From Fen-183 sp036504335 (GTDB taxonomy: Bacteria > Acidobacteriota > Thermoanaerobaculia > UBA5066), in assembly GCA_036504335.1 (NCBI GenBank), contig DASXVJ010000014.1, positions 1 through 64,000 on the forward strand: a DNA stretch of 64,000 nucleotides, in the 5' to 3' direction. The notes beneath the pieces are model-generated. The model saw only the letters and a list, made by a program, of their open reading frames with translations. It searched no databases and was not told the origin of the DNA. This document shows, one piece after another, positions 34,201-42,338 of the stretch. Both the position numbers and the translations under genes were made by a program. Every line of letters begins with the position of its first letter. The stretch's first letter is position 1.

Positions 34201-35051
34201 CGCCGCACCGCGGCGAAGACGGGAACGCGGCGGTAGTCCGTGGTCCTCTGGAACCCGTTCTGGCCCGCGAGCGCCGCCTGGGCCGCCGTCGCGCCGGCGG
34301 ATCGCGGCAGCCGGAAGGAGAGCGGGGGCTCCGGGCGGAACAGCAGCGGCGAGAGGAAGACGACGTCGTCCCCGTCGGCGGCGACGAGGAGCGCCTCGCT
34401 GGACGGGGCGTCGACGGGCCGGCCGAGGAGGTCGAAGAGGTACGTTGCCGCGTCGCCGGTGGACAGTACGGTGCCGAGGAGCGGCCTCTCGGGGTTGCCG
34501 GGAGAGGCGCCGCGGACGGGCACGGCGCTCGCGAGGGCCGTCGCCCCGTCCGGCTCGTGCACGACGGCGTACCTCGAGGCGCCGTCGCGAAGGACGTCCC
34601 GCGAGAGCGCGAGCGCTCCGGAGCCGCAAGGCCCGCCGACGGCCACGAGGACGCGCCCCGACAGGTCCACGACCGACACGGAACGCAGCCGGTTGATGCT
34701 TCGGAAGTCCGAGAGGAGGCGGGCGAGGCGCGCCTCGGCTTCCGCCGTCTTGCTCGATCGGCCCGAGACGAGGATGTCGCGGATGGACGGGAAGGTCGCG
34801 ACGAAGTCCAGCTCCTCCCCGGACTCCTGGAGACGCCGCTCGAGGAGGCCGCGTCTGAGGTCCGCGCGAAGAGAAAGCTCGCGGCGCCAGCTCTCGACCT
34901 CCGCCTCCCGCCTTGCCGCGACGAAGATCCCGAAGAACCAGAGGATGGCGGCCGCGGACACGGCGAGCAGAAACGCCGTGGCAAGCGCTTCGACACGGGA
35001 GCGGCCCCAGGAGAACGGACTGCGAAAGTTTTTCACAACGCGGCCGAACAC
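31257..35051 (-). CDS. membrane hybrid histidine kinase with PAS/GAF sensors and receiver (paralogue)
   Basis: 1264 residues from a GTG start (35051; GTG 35036 is an alternative). Parts in order: transmembrane helix (about 22-44), extracytoplasmic sensor, second helix (about 310-330), PAS (about 335-455), GAF (about 465-630), two PAS domains (about 650-765 and 775-890), HisKA with His in GGVAHDFNNLLTV (about 908), HATPase_c with NARDAMTGG and GKGTGLGLATVYGIV, and a receiver with Asp in LLTDLVMPGMDG (about 1202). It follows the same plan as the kinase at 16626-20804, including near-identical kinase core motifs, but has one PAS fewer. It is divergent from an HD-GYP response regulator gene 64 bp away, which may be a phosphorelay partner. 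Confidence 0.93.
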   Translation of the reverse strand: MFGRVVKNFRSPFSWGRSRVEALATAFLLAVSAAAILWFFGIFVAARREAEVESWRRELSLRADLRRGLLERRLQESGEELDFVATFPSIRDILVSGRSSKTAEAEARLARLLSDFRSINRLRSVSVVDLSGRVLVAVGGPCGSGALALSRDVLRDGASRYAVVHEPDGATALASAVPVRGASPGNPERPLLGTVLSTGDAATYLFDLLGRPVDAPSSEALLVAADGDDVVFLSPLLFRPEPPLSFRLPRSAGATAAQAALAGQNGFQRTTDYRRVPVFAAVRRLSNVPWGLVVKIDESEALAAFRKDVLQRGLTWGALLLAICAAAVGLWRSLVDANEIRVARSEQGFRNLFEGAADAVFVIGRDGRVRDANRAAEECYGRSREDLIGLPAADLRPPEQRALAREHFREAESGDRLVFESEHVRADGSRFAAEVSTRLVDLPGDAVHIAIVRDISARKAAERHTQDLNRLLRTVAAANELLVRETDESRLFAEICEILVLTGGYVLAWIGRADRETMRVVPLASAGRTHYLRQVEVRWDDSPQGRGPVGTAIREARATIVTDAGADARVGPWRAPLLEHGLQSIAALPIRCRKGPARVLCVYAPSRAFVDRDEVALLEELAGNLSFALEAMDSRDALRRSEAALRNLWRAVEQSPASVVITDLEGRIEYVNPQFTRATGYTAAEVLGQNPRLLKSGRTSPRVYRDLWETITAGGVWQGELCNRRKDGTLFWENATISPVRDERGATTSYVAVKEDVTARRRAAEDLAKSEAYFRSIIENSRDVIAVLDSSGVGRYASPSVESTFGFKPEEIVGRSILEFLHPEDQARAAERLQSVVLASGGTQNLEVRFRHRDGSWRTISVLGSRLPSEAGVSGVVINAWDITDRLQLEAQLVQAQKMEAVGRLAGGVAHDFNNLLTVIHGYGELLQSALVDDAEQRESVDEIVRAAERATALTRQLLAFGRKQVLETRVLDVGSVLAETEKLVRRLIGEDVEVHVSRPLTLGRVKADPGQIEQVVLNLVVNARDAMTGGGRLTIALADVDLDAPLAAAHDRVPPGRYVLLSIADSGAGIDAETLPHIFEPFFTTKEKGKGTGLGLATVYGIVRQSGGFVAVETHPGAGTTFRIYLPRCDERSAPAAHPASPSPRGTETVLLVEDEPAVRSLAKAILERRGYDVLEAGTGAGALELLARESRHIHVLLTDLVMPGMDGRELAARVSELRPSARVVFMSGYPADIATDFASAFIAKPFSESSLAATIREVLDSP

Positions 35052-35114
35052 CGAGTTTACGCATCCCGAGGGCCGACGAGCAACGCGTTAGCTGGGGTAT
35101 GCTCTGTTCGGTTC

Positions 35115-36164
35115 ATGGACGCCCCGCGGTCGCTCATCTCACGGATCCCCCCGCCCGACGACGATGCCGGCCGAGTATTCGTCGTCGACGACGACGAGCA
35201 GGTGCGCGGCCTCATGCGGAGGCTCCTCCGACGTTCGGGATACGTCGTCGAGGAGTTCGGAGTCGGCGCGACCGCGCTGGCGGCGATCCGCGAGCGGCCC
35301 CCGGACCTCGTGCTCCTCGACCTCATGCTCCCGGACGCGAGCGGGAACGACGTCCTCGCCGAGATCCGCGACAATCCCTCGACGCGGCTCCTGCCGGTCG
35401 TCATGATGACGGGCCACGGCACGCGGGACGACCGGCTGAGGGCGCAGCGCACGGGCGTCACGGACTTCCTCGCGAAGCCCGTCGCCGCGGACGAGCTCCT
35501 TCCGCGAGTCAGGTCCCTCGTCCAGCTCAAGCACTTCGCCGACGAGCACGAGCACGCCGAGCGCGTCATCCTCATGCTCGCGAAGACGATCGACGCGCGC
35601 GACAGCTACACGGCCGGGCACAGCGGCCGCGTCGCGCAGTACGCGTGCGACGTGGCCGCGAAGATGAACTGGAAGGCCTCGGAGATCGAGGACATCCGCC
35701 GCGGCGCCCTGTTCCACGACATCGGGAAAATCGTCGTCTCCGACTCGGTGCTCAAGAAGGTCGGGCCGCTGACGGCCGAGGAGCGTCTCACGATCAACCA
35801 GCATCCCGTCGTCGGCTGCGAGCTGCTGTCGGGCATGAAGACGATGCGGGCCATTCTGCCGATCATCTACCACCACCACGAGCGGCTGGACGGCAGCGGC
35901 TACCCCGACGGAATCTCCGGGAAAGACATCCCGCTGGCCGTCCGTACCGTTTCGGTCGCCGACGTGTTCGACGCGCTGACGACGAATCGCGCCTACCGCC
36001 CTGCGATGACGTTCGAGCAGGCGTGGAAGGAGATCGACGACGAAGTTGCCCGGGGCCTGCTCGACCCGGACCCCGTGAACGCCCTCAAAGAGGTCGTCGC
36101 GGTCACGGGCATTCGGCGCGATCCGGGGTCCGCGCCGCCGGTCTCCGGCCTCTTCAGATTCTGA
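35115..36164 (+). CDS. response regulator with HD-GYP domain (c-di-GMP phosphodiesterase, RpfG type)
   Basis: 349 residues from ATG 35115. The receiver (about 16-135) has Asp in LVLLDLMLPDASG. The HD-GYP domain (about 150-335) carries HSGRVAQ, the HD pair in ALFHDIGKIV, IIYHHHERLDGSGYP and VSVADVFDALTTNRAYRP. In the family this domain hydrolyses cyclic di-GMP, controlling motility, biofilm and exoenzyme production. A TATGCT box 11 bases before the start, with no Shine-Dalgarno sequence, suggests a short or absent leader. The gene is divergent from a hybrid kinase and converges on a metallopeptidase gene with four bases between stop codons. Coupling to the kinase is inferred from position only. 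Confidence 0.94.
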   Translation: MDAPRSLISRIPPPDDDAGRVFVVDDDEQVRGLMRRLLRRSGYVVEEFGVGATALAAIRERPPDLVLLDLMLPDASGNDVLAEIRDNPSTRLLPVVMMTGHGTRDDRLRAQRTGVTDFLAKPVAADELLPRVRSLVQLKHFADEHEHAERVILMLAKTIDARDSYTAGHSGRVAQYACDVAAKMNWKASEIEDIRRGALFHDIGKIVVSDSVLKKVGPLTAEERLTINQHPVVGCELLSGMKTMRAILPIIYHHHERLDGSGYPDGISGKDIPLAVRTVSVADVFDALTTNRAYRPAMTFEQAWKEIDDEVARGLLDPDPVNALKEVVAVTGIRRDPGSAPPVSGLFRF

Positions 36165-36168
36165 GCAG

Positions 36169-37041
36169 TCAGCGGCCCGATTTGAACGTGTCGCAGGCCC
36201 CGACGGTGCCTTCCCGGAGGCCCCGCGTGAACCACTCCGTGCGCTGGGCGGCCGAGCCGTGCGTCCAGCTCTCGGGATTCACGCGCTGGCCGGCGGCGCG
36301 CTGGAGGCGGTCGTCGCCGACGGCGGAGGCCGCGGCGAGCCCCTTCTCGACGTCGCCGTTCTCGAGGATGTTCCGTTCGGCGGTGCCGTGCCCCCAGACG
36401 CCCGCGAGGCAGTCGGCCTGCAGCTCGAGGCGCACGGAAAGCGCCTTTTCCTGCGAGGGGTTCTGCTCCATGGCCTTCCGGACCCCGCCCTCGATGCCGA
36501 GCAGCGTCTGGACGTGGTGGCCGAACTCGTGGGCGATCACGTACGCCTGCGCGAAGTCGCCGGGAGCGCCGAAGCGCTGGCCGAGCTCGTCGAAGAAGCC
36601 CATGTCGAGGTAGACCTTGCGGTCGGCGGGGCAGTAGAACGGCCCCATCTGCGCCTGCGCGAAGCCGCAGCCCGAGCGCGTGGCGTCGCGGTAGAGAACG
36701 AGCGTGGCGTGCGTGTAGTTGCGGCCGAGCGACGGGAAGACCTGGTCCCACGTCTTCTGCACGTCGGTCACGACGAACTTCACGAAGCGCGCGCGCTGAT
36801 CCTCCTGGGCGGACGGCGCCGCCACGGGGCGCGAGTCGACGCTCGCCTGCGGCGCGCCGCCGCCCCCGCCGAGCAGGGCGAAGAAGTTCTGCTTGAAGAT
36901 GAGGGAGAGGACGCCGAGGAGGATGATGCCGCCGCAGCCGAGGCGCATCCCGCCGCCTCCGAAGTTGAAGCCGCCGCCGCTTTCGCCCCGCCGGTCCTCG
37001 ATGTCCGGTCCGAGTCCGCCGCCGTCGTCGTTCCAGCGCAT
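36169..37041 (-). CDS. neutral zinc metallopeptidase (YpfJ/KPN_02809 family)
   Basis: 290 residues. The N-terminus (MRWNDDGGGLGPDIEDRRG) and the glycine-rich stretch before one membrane segment (GGIILLGVLSLIF) are typical of this family. The catalytic domain has CGFAQAQMGPFYCPADRKVY, the HExxH motif in VIAHEFGHHVQTLLG, and LELQADCLAGVWGH, where the downstream Glu and Asp fit a metal site. The C-terminus ends in RTEWFTRGLREGTVGACDTF, again characteristic. These are membrane-anchored putative peptidases of unknown substrate. It lies 21 bp downstream of the aldolase gene on the same strand, so co-transcription is plausible. Confidence 0.92.
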   Translation of the reverse strand: MRWNDDGGGLGPDIEDRRGESGGGFNFGGGGMRLGCGGIILLGVLSLIFKQNFFALLGGGGGAPQASVDSRPVAAPSAQEDQRARFVKFVVTDVQKTWDQVFPSLGRNYTHATLVLYRDATRSGCGFAQAQMGPFYCPADRKVYLDMGFFDELGQRFGAPGDFAQAYVIAHEFGHHVQTLLGIEGGVRKAMEQNPSQEKALSVRLELQADCLAGVWGHGTAERNILENGDVEKGLAAASAVGDDRLQRAAGQRVNPESWTHGSAAQRTEWFTRGLREGTVGACDTFKSGR

Positions 37042-37062
37042 GAAGCCCCCTTCGACGACAGT

Positions 37063-37740
37063 TTAGGCGGTCGGGGCGGCGCGGAGGCGCCGTTTCTCGT
37101 ACATCTCGCGGCCCCGGCGGATCGCGTCCTCCGGAAGGAGCTTCGGCGTGCCGACGCGGAGCGCGTCGAGGTAGGCCCGCGCCGTCGATTCCATGGTGAG
37201 CGCCACGTGAAGAGCCTCGTCGAGGTCGCGCCCGACGCAGACGTTCCCGTGGTTCGACAGAAGGACCGCGGCGCGGTCGCCGAGCGCGGCGACGACGTTC
37301 GCGGCGAGGTCCTCGGTCCCGGTGAACGCGTAGTCCGCGACCGCCACGACCCCGCCGAAGTAGACGACCATCTCGTCCACGACGGGCGGGAGCGGGAGCC
37401 CGAGGACCGAGAGCGAGGAGACGGCGGGCGCGTGCGTGTGAATGACGGCCCCGACGTCCGGCCGCGCCCGGTAGACGGCGAGGTGGGTGGGGAGCTCGCC
37501 GGACGGCCGCGGCCCCGGCTCCGCCCGGGCGCCGTCCTCGAGCCGCACGACGCTGATCTCGTCCTCGCGCAGGACGTCGTAGGGAATCGAGGTCGGGGTG
37601 ATGGCGACGAGCGGTTCGCCGGGAACGCGCGCGCTGACGTTCCCCGCGGAGGCGACGACGAGGCCGTAACGCCACATCTTCACGGCGGCGGAAAAGACGG
37701 CGTGCCGCGAGACGCCGTGTGGAACCTGTGCCGCGCTCAT
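37063..37740 (-). CDS. class II aldolase/adducin family protein
   Basis: 225 residues from ATG 37740; upstream in-frame ATGs at 37755 and 37758 are alternatives. Family motifs: SAGNVSARVPGEPLVAITPT, the zinc ligands in VIHTHAPAV, a conserved Glu in SGELPTHL, and SNHGNVCVGRDLDEAL. Members include L-fuculose-phosphate and rhamnulose-phosphate aldolases and methylthioribulose-phosphate dehydratase, which share this fold and cannot be told apart here. The length is normal. GACAAT lies six bases before the chosen start, so a leaderless start is possible. It is divergent from the duplicated secreted protein gene and 21 bp upstream of the YpfJ-like peptidase gene. Confidence 0.88.
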   Translation of the reverse strand: MSAAQVPHGVSRHAVFSAAVKMWRYGLVVASAGNVSARVPGEPLVAITPTSIPYDVLREDEISVVRLEDGARAEPGPRPSGELPTHLAVYRARPDVGAVIHTHAPAVSSLSVLGLPLPPVVDEMVVYFGGVVAVADYAFTGTEDLAANVVAALGDRAAVLLSNHGNVCVGRDLDEALHVALTMESTARAYLDALRVGTPKLLPEDAIRRGREMYEKRRLRAAPTA

Positions 37741-37780
37741 GGCGCCATTGTCCATCATGCGGACGCGACGCGCCGGCCCG

Positions 37781-37809
37781 TTGACGGGCGGGGTCCGGGG
37801 CCCTACGTT
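37781..37809 (+). promoter_or_regulatory. sigma-70-type promoter for the duplicated secreted protein
   Basis: TTGACG (37781-37786) and TACGTT (37804-37809) are separated by exactly 17 bases. This is the best -35/-10 pair noticed in the window. It lies about 70 bp before the ATG at 37879, which also has an excellent ribosome-binding site, AAAGGAG (37867-37873). Confidence 0.55.
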
Positions 37810-37878
37810 CTTTGGGATCACAGGCGGATCGCAGCCCTTCGGCTGAGTGACGAGCCCATCTGTGACAAAGGAGTAGCT

Positions 37879-38481
37879 ATGCCTCGTCTTGTTCGCGGGT
37901 TGGCCTTGGCCGTCGCATTGGCGATGGTGCTCTTCTCCGGGTTCGCGCTCGCCCAGAGCGGCAACGTGACGTGTTCCGTCCAGTCCACTCCCGACGTGCC
38001 CTCGAAGGTCGCGGTGAAGAACAACGGCGCCAGCGCGGTCGCGGCGGGCATTTACAAGTGGACCGTCGTGACCACGGGCCAGCCGAACAAGACCGGTGAC
38101 GTCCCGGCGCTCGTCGCGGGCCAGCAGGTGGTCCTCACGAACGTCGGCCTGTACAGCGGCCAGGTGGGCACCTGCGCGGTCAGCCTGAAAGGCCCCATCC
38201 AGCTCTCGAAGACCCCGAGGGTCGTCACGCAGCCCGTCGGCATCGGCAAGGTGTCGTGCCTGGTTGCGTCCACTCCCGACGTTCCTTCGAAGGTCATCGT
38301 GAAGAACGGCAGCCCGATTGCCGTGGCGGCGGGCAAGTTCACCTGGACGGTCGTGACGACGGGTCAGCCCAGCAAGTCGGGCCCCGTCCCGGCGCTGGCC
38401 GTGGGCCAGGAGGTCACGCTCTCGAACGTCGGCCTGTACAGCGGGCAGGTCGGCACCTGCTCGATCAAGGCCAACCCGTAG
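37879..38481 (+). CDS. secreted protein with two near-identical tandem domains
   Basis: 200 residues from ATG 37879, fixed by AAAGGAG five bases upstream; the long upstream extension of the frame is antisense to other genes. A signal peptide (LALAVALAMVLFSGFALA) is followed by two copies of a domain of about 70 residues, offset by 95. The shared pattern is C-x-V-x-STPDVPSKV-x-VKN, then WTVVTTGQP, VPAL, GQ-x-V and NVGLYSGQVGTC. Each copy has one Cys at its start and one at its end, so one disulfide per domain is likely. I do not recognise the family. A small extracellular or surface beta-domain protein is the plain reading. Strong promoter and ribosome-binding sequences suggest high expression. 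Confidence 0.85.
   Translation: MPRLVRGLALAVALAMVLFSGFALAQSGNVTCSVQSTPDVPSKVAVKNNGASAVAAGIYKWTVVTTGQPNKTGDVPALVAGQQVVLTNVGLYSGQVGTCAVSLKGPIQLSKTPRVVTQPVGIGKVSCLVASTPDVPSKVIVKNGSPIAVAAGKFTWTVVTTGQPSKSGPVPALAVGQEVTLSNVGLYSGQVGTCSIKANP
37972..38466 (+). repeat. direct duplication of a ~200-bp coding unit
   Basis: Two units, about 37972-38180 and 38257-38466, are offset by 285 bp. They share long identical stretches, for example TCCACTCCCGACG at 37984 and 38269, and ACGTCGGCCTGTACAGCGG at 38141 and 38426. The high nucleotide identity points to a recent duplication or ongoing gene conversion. Confidence 0.85.
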
Positions 38482-38526
38482 CGGTTCAGGGGAATCCCTG
38501 CGGTCAGCTCGCGCGGCCTGCGCCTT

Positions 38527-41115
38527 CTACTTCAGCCCCTCGACGACGTAGAGGTCCGAGAGGATCCGGCCGTACGAGTATGCGTATGTCCGGCCGTCGC
38601 GCGTGACGCGGACGCCGAGGAGCGCGACGATCCCCGTCGGGTCGGTCGGCGCAATCTCCATGCGCGGCTCTTCCTTTCCGGTGGAAAGGTCGAATTGGAC
38701 GACGCGCGCCGGAATGCCGCGCCCGCGCCTCAGCCAGACGGTGCCGTCTTTCTCGCCCACTCGGGCGATCGCGTCGAGAGGTGAGGTGCCGGGCACGGGC
38801 TTGGGGTCACCCCCCTCGATCGAGCATAGCCAGGCCTTCTGGTCCGGACCGAGGGCAATGAAGTGCTGCGCGTCAAACCAGCGCGCGCCCTGCATCATCT
38901 GGAAACCCTCTTTCGTCACGGCCTTCGGAGCGCCGCCCTCGACGTCGCCGATGTAGATGCGGCTCGCGGAGCCGGGCGCGGACGCCGTCATGACGAAGCG
39001 GCGGCCGTCGGGGAGCCACACGGCGCTCCGAACGAGGAGGCCCGGGAGCGAGAGCCGCCTCGCCTCGCCCGGGCCGGTCGGATAGACGACGAGTCCCTGT
39101 TCGCCCGTCGGCTGGACGAGGGCGAGGACCCGCTTGCCGTCGGGAGAGAGGGAGAGCCCCTGCCCTTCCCCGAGGCGGATCGCGGGCGACCCATCGGTGC
39201 CGCGGATGAAGACGGAGTAGCCCGCACCGCCGGCCTCTCCCGACTCGGTGAAGAGCACGGTCTTCCCGTCCTCGGAGACGTCCCCCAGGAGGCTCCAGTC
39301 GAACCACGAGAGATCCCGATCCCGCGCGTCCGACGGCCCGCGGACGACGAAACCCACGCGGTTCAGGTCGTGCGTCAGCAGGACGCGCCCGTCCCGCGAG
39401 ACGTCGTGGAGCGTGAACGAGCCCGCCCCGGTTGCGAGGACGCGCAACCTCCCGGAGAGCGAGACGGCGCGGAGTGCGCGGTTTCCGCCCACGTCGGCGG
39501 CGGTGAACCAGATTGTCGAGCCGTCGGCGGACCACGCGAGCCCCTGTGCGGTCGCGAAGACGGGCGTGAGCCTCGTCATCTTCCCGGAGAGGTCGACGAC
39601 GGCGATGGAGCCACCGTCGTCGCCGCGGACGAGATGGTCCACGAAGGCGATGCGGTCCCCGCGCCGCGAGATGCGCGGGTTGCCGATCCACCCCGTCGTC
39701 TCGTAGAGCAGCTTGCCGACGGGATACTCGAGACGCCGACGTCCTGAGACGACGTGGACCACGGCGAGATCGCGGCCGTCGGACGAGAAGTCCGCGAACT
39801 CGATGTCCTCGAGGAGCTCGCGCGGGGCGCCGCCGCCCGTCGCGGCCGTGCGCGCGAGCGTCCCCGTCCGCGTGAACGCTCCCGAAAAGCGCGAACCGAG
39901 CGAGGCGGCGACGTCGCCTGACGCAGCGACCGCGAGGACGTCCGCGCCCTTCAGGCCGAAGGGGCGCGAATCCGGACTGTCGGATCGACCGAGAAAGACC
40001 TCGACGGCGCCGCCGTCCCACTCCGCGGAGTAGAGAACGGTCTTGCCGTCGGAGCCGAAGCGCGCGCTCCAGATGGCGCCCCGGCGGAAGGTGAGCTGGT
40101 GGAAGGAAGGCGGTTCCGCCGTGCCCGCCCGGCGGAGAGCCACGAACGCGAGGCCGGCCCCGGCGAGCGCCGCCACGACGATGGCGCCGAGAAGCAGTTT
40201 CGGGAACTTCCGCGCGCGCGCGCCCGCCGTCTTCGCACCCGCCTCGGCGGCCCCCGAAAGCCCCGACAGCGCCTCGAGGTCGAACGCGAGGTCGCGCGCC
40301 GAGTAGAACCTCTCCTCAGGGTTCTTCTCGAGGCAGTGCCGCACGATCCGCTCGAGCCCGGGCTGGACACTGCGGTTCGTGGCGGAGAGATCCGGCGGGT
40401 CTTCGCGCAGGATCGCCGAGATCGTCTCGGCCGCCGAGCCGCGGTGGAACGCGCGGCTGCCCGAGAGCATCTCGTAGAGGATCGCGCCGAAGGAGAAGAG
40501 GTCCGACCGCGGGTCGGCGGGCTGTCCCTTCACCTGCTCCGGCGACATGTAGCCGAGCGTTCCCATCACGACGCCGGCCTCCGTTCCGGCCGACGCCGTC
40601 GGCAGGTTCGTCTGTTGCGCGCCCGAGCCCTCGACCAACGTGAGCTTCGCGAGGCCGAAGTCGAGGATCTTGACCCGCCCGTCCTTCGTGAGGAACAGGT
40701 TCTCGGGCTTGAGGTCCCGATGAATGATTCCCTTCTCGTGCGCGGCGGCGAGTCCCCGCGCGATCTGGACGGCGGCGTCGACCGCCTTGCGAACGGGGAG
40801 GGCGCCTCCCGCCAGCCGCGCGCGAAGCGTTTCGCCCTCGAGGAGCTCGGTCGCGATGTACGGCGCGCCGCCGTGCTCGCCGAAGTCGTAGACCGCCGTG
40901 ATGTTCGGATGGTTCAGCGCCCCGGCGGCCTGCGCCTCCTGCTCGAAGCGTCGCAGGCGATCCGCGTCCTGCGCGTACGACGGCGGAAGGACCTTGACCG
41001 CGACGTCGCGCTTGAGCCTCTCGTCGCGCGCCCGATAGACCTCGCCCATTCCGCCCGCCCCGAGCGGACCGAGAATTTCATAAGGTCCGAGCCGTGCGCC
41101 TGTGGGAATGGACAT
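38527..41115 (-). CDS. membrane Ser/Thr protein kinase with beta-propeller (PD40/TolB-like) domain
   Basis: 862 residues from ATG 41115 (five residues shorter than the maximal frame). The kinase domain (about 10-285) is complete: GPLGAGGMGEVYRARD, VAVKVLP, HRDLKPENLFL, DFGLAKL and GYMSPEQV. A basic stretch leads to one membrane helix near 305-325 (LLLGAIVVAALAGAGLAFVAL). The rest is a series of WD40-like/PD40 blades, such as FGSDGKTVLYSAEWDG, LAWSADGSTIWFTA and LSPDGKRVLALV, expected outside the cytoplasm. This PknB-plus-propeller plan is frequent in Acidobacteriota and suggests ligand- or protein-sensing. It converges on the duplicated secreted protein gene and lies downstream of tRNA-Ala. 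Confidence 0.93.
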   Translation of the reverse strand: MSIPTGARLGPYEILGPLGAGGMGEVYRARDERLKRDVAVKVLPPSYAQDADRLRRFEQEAQAAGALNHPNITAVYDFGEHGGAPYIATELLEGETLRARLAGGALPVRKAVDAAVQIARGLAAAHEKGIIHRDLKPENLFLTKDGRVKILDFGLAKLTLVEGSGAQQTNLPTASAGTEAGVVMGTLGYMSPEQVKGQPADPRSDLFSFGAILYEMLSGSRAFHRGSAAETISAILREDPPDLSATNRSVQPGLERIVRHCLEKNPEERFYSARDLAFDLEALSGLSGAAEAGAKTAGARARKFPKLLLGAIVVAALAGAGLAFVALRRAGTAEPPSFHQLTFRRGAIWSARFGSDGKTVLYSAEWDGGAVEVFLGRSDSPDSRPFGLKGADVLAVAASGDVAASLGSRFSGAFTRTGTLARTAATGGGAPRELLEDIEFADFSSDGRDLAVVHVVSGRRRLEYPVGKLLYETTGWIGNPRISRRGDRIAFVDHLVRGDDGGSIAVVDLSGKMTRLTPVFATAQGLAWSADGSTIWFTAADVGGNRALRAVSLSGRLRVLATGAGSFTLHDVSRDGRVLLTHDLNRVGFVVRGPSDARDRDLSWFDWSLLGDVSEDGKTVLFTESGEAGGAGYSVFIRGTDGSPAIRLGEGQGLSLSPDGKRVLALVQPTGEQGLVVYPTGPGEARRLSLPGLLVRSAVWLPDGRRFVMTASAPGSASRIYIGDVEGGAPKAVTKEGFQMMQGARWFDAQHFIALGPDQKAWLCSIEGGDPKPVPGTSPLDAIARVGEKDGTVWLRRGRGIPARVVQFDLSTGKEEPRMEIAPTDPTGIVALLGVRVTRDGRTYAYSYGRILSDLYVVEGLK

Positions 41116-41204
41116 GAGTCGCGGGCGCAATTGTAGCGGGGGGCCGCCCGGTCACAGGATGCTCAACCGCAATGCGCGGGAGTGAAGGTCGTGGTGGAGA
41201 GTAA

Positions 41205-41280
41205 TGGTGGAGCTGAACGGGATCGAACCGTCGACCTCCTGAATGCCATTCAGGCGCTCTCCCAACTGAGCTACAGCCCC
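41205..41280 (-). tRNA. tRNA-Ala (anticodon GGC)
   Basis: A full cloverleaf reads on the minus strand from 41280 to 41205. The acceptor stem GGGGCTG / CAGCTCC contains the G3:U70 wobble pair that marks alanine tRNAs. The D-arm is GCTC...GAGC, the anticodon stem CCTGA/TCAGG has loop ATGGCAT (anticodon GGC), and the T-loop is TTCGATC. The 3' CCA is encoded (41205-41207). No other tRNA is nearby. Confidence 0.97.
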
Positions 41281-41374
41281 ACCCGGGTCGGAGAGACCGG
41301 GGAAAGTAGCATCACCTCCGCCCCCGGTCAAACGCGGGGATTCGGAGCTCCGACGTTCGCGGGGCCGGTCCGCC

Positions 41375-42265
41375 TCAGGCCGTCGGGCTCGTCGAGAGCC
41401 CCGCCGCCGCCTCGAGGACGCGCGCGCGCGCCAGCTCGATGAGCGGCCCCGGAGTCCGCCGGAGGTTCTGGGCGAGGCCGGTGACCTTCAGGACGAGGAT
41501 CGCCCACTTGTTCGGATCCCAGTGGTACCACCGGAGGCCGTTGCGGAAGTCCGACGGGAACGTGTGGTGGAAGTTGTGGAACCCCTCGCCGTGCGTGAAG
41601 AACGCGAGGAACCAGTTGTCGCGCGCCGAGACCTCGGTCGAGTACGGCCGCTTGCCCCAGAGATGCGCCGCGGAGTTGATGAGGAACGTCGTGTGGTGGA
41701 CGAGGACGATCCGGAGGAACCCTCCCCACAGGAGGCCGCCGAAGGGCCGCCCGAAGAACGCGCCGACGAGCGTCGGCAGCGCGAGCCCGACGCCGACCCC
41801 GAGAAAACGCGACCAGCGGTGCTGCCACATGACGCGCGGGTTCTTGAGGAGGTCGGGCACGTTGTCGAAGCTCGCGTCGGGAGGCTGCTTGTAGAACACC
41901 CAGAAGACGTGCGCCCAGAGGAATCCGCGCGTCACGGAGTAGGGGTCGCGTTCCGTGTCCGTGTAGCGGTGATGGTCGCGGTGGTCGCGCGCCCAGCGGA
42001 GCGCCGAGTTCTGGAGCGCGAGCGCCCCGAAGAAGAGGAGAACGCACTCGGCCGCCGGGTGGCAGTCGTACGTGCGGTGCGCGAAGCAGCGGTGGTAGCC
42101 CGAGCCGATCCCGATTCCGATCGCCATGAAGAGCGCGAGCGCGAGGACCGGCTCCCACCACGCGATTCCCTGCGTGGCGGCGTACCAGGCGGTGCCGCCG
42201 AAGCCGACCACGGGCGTGAGGCAGAGGAAGAGGATGTTCACCCAGTCCGGCGAGGGTTTACGCAT
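41375..42265 (-). CDS. acyl-CoA/fatty acid desaturase
   Basis: 296 residues. Several hydrophobic helices and the three histidine boxes of membrane di-iron desaturases are present: HRCFAH (HX4H), HRDHH (HX2HH) and HNFHH (HX2HH). These bind two irons in the delta-9 acyl-CoA desaturase family, which inserts a double bond into acyl chains using oxygen. The sequence around box 2 (NSALRWARDHRDHHRYTDTE) and box 3 (THGEGFHNFHHTFPSDFRNG) fits well, and length is normal for the bacterial type. Dependence on oxygen implies at least partly aerobic growth. It is divergent from the methyltransferase gene with 73 bp between. Confidence 0.95.
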   Translation of the reverse strand: MRKPSPDWVNILFLCLTPVVGFGGTAWYAATQGIAWWEPVLALALFMAIGIGIGSGYHRCFAHRTYDCHPAAECVLLFFGALALQNSALRWARDHRDHHRYTDTERDPYSVTRGFLWAHVFWVFYKQPPDASFDNVPDLLKNPRVMWQHRWSRFLGVGVGLALPTLVGAFFGRPFGGLLWGGFLRIVLVHHTTFLINSAAHLWGKRPYSTEVSARDNWFLAFFTHGEGFHNFHHTFPSDFRNGLRWYHWDPNKWAILVLKVTGLAQNLRRTPGPLIELARARVLEAAAGLSTSPTA

Positions 42266-42338
42266 AGGAGACGGAGTTTACGCGTTCTTCTGCGACGGCG
42301 TCTCGTCCTCCGGGACGGGGCGTGTCGGATCATGGGGC

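Noticed and set aside
31083..35114. Plus-strand extension of the HD-GYP frame far upstream
   Set aside because: Only the part from ATG 35115 contains recognisable domains. The upstream part is antisense to the hybrid kinase at 31257-35051.
38487..38500. Hairpin CAGGG-GAAT-CCCTG between convergent genes as a terminator
   Set aside because: The stem is only five base pairs and no T-tract follows on either strand.
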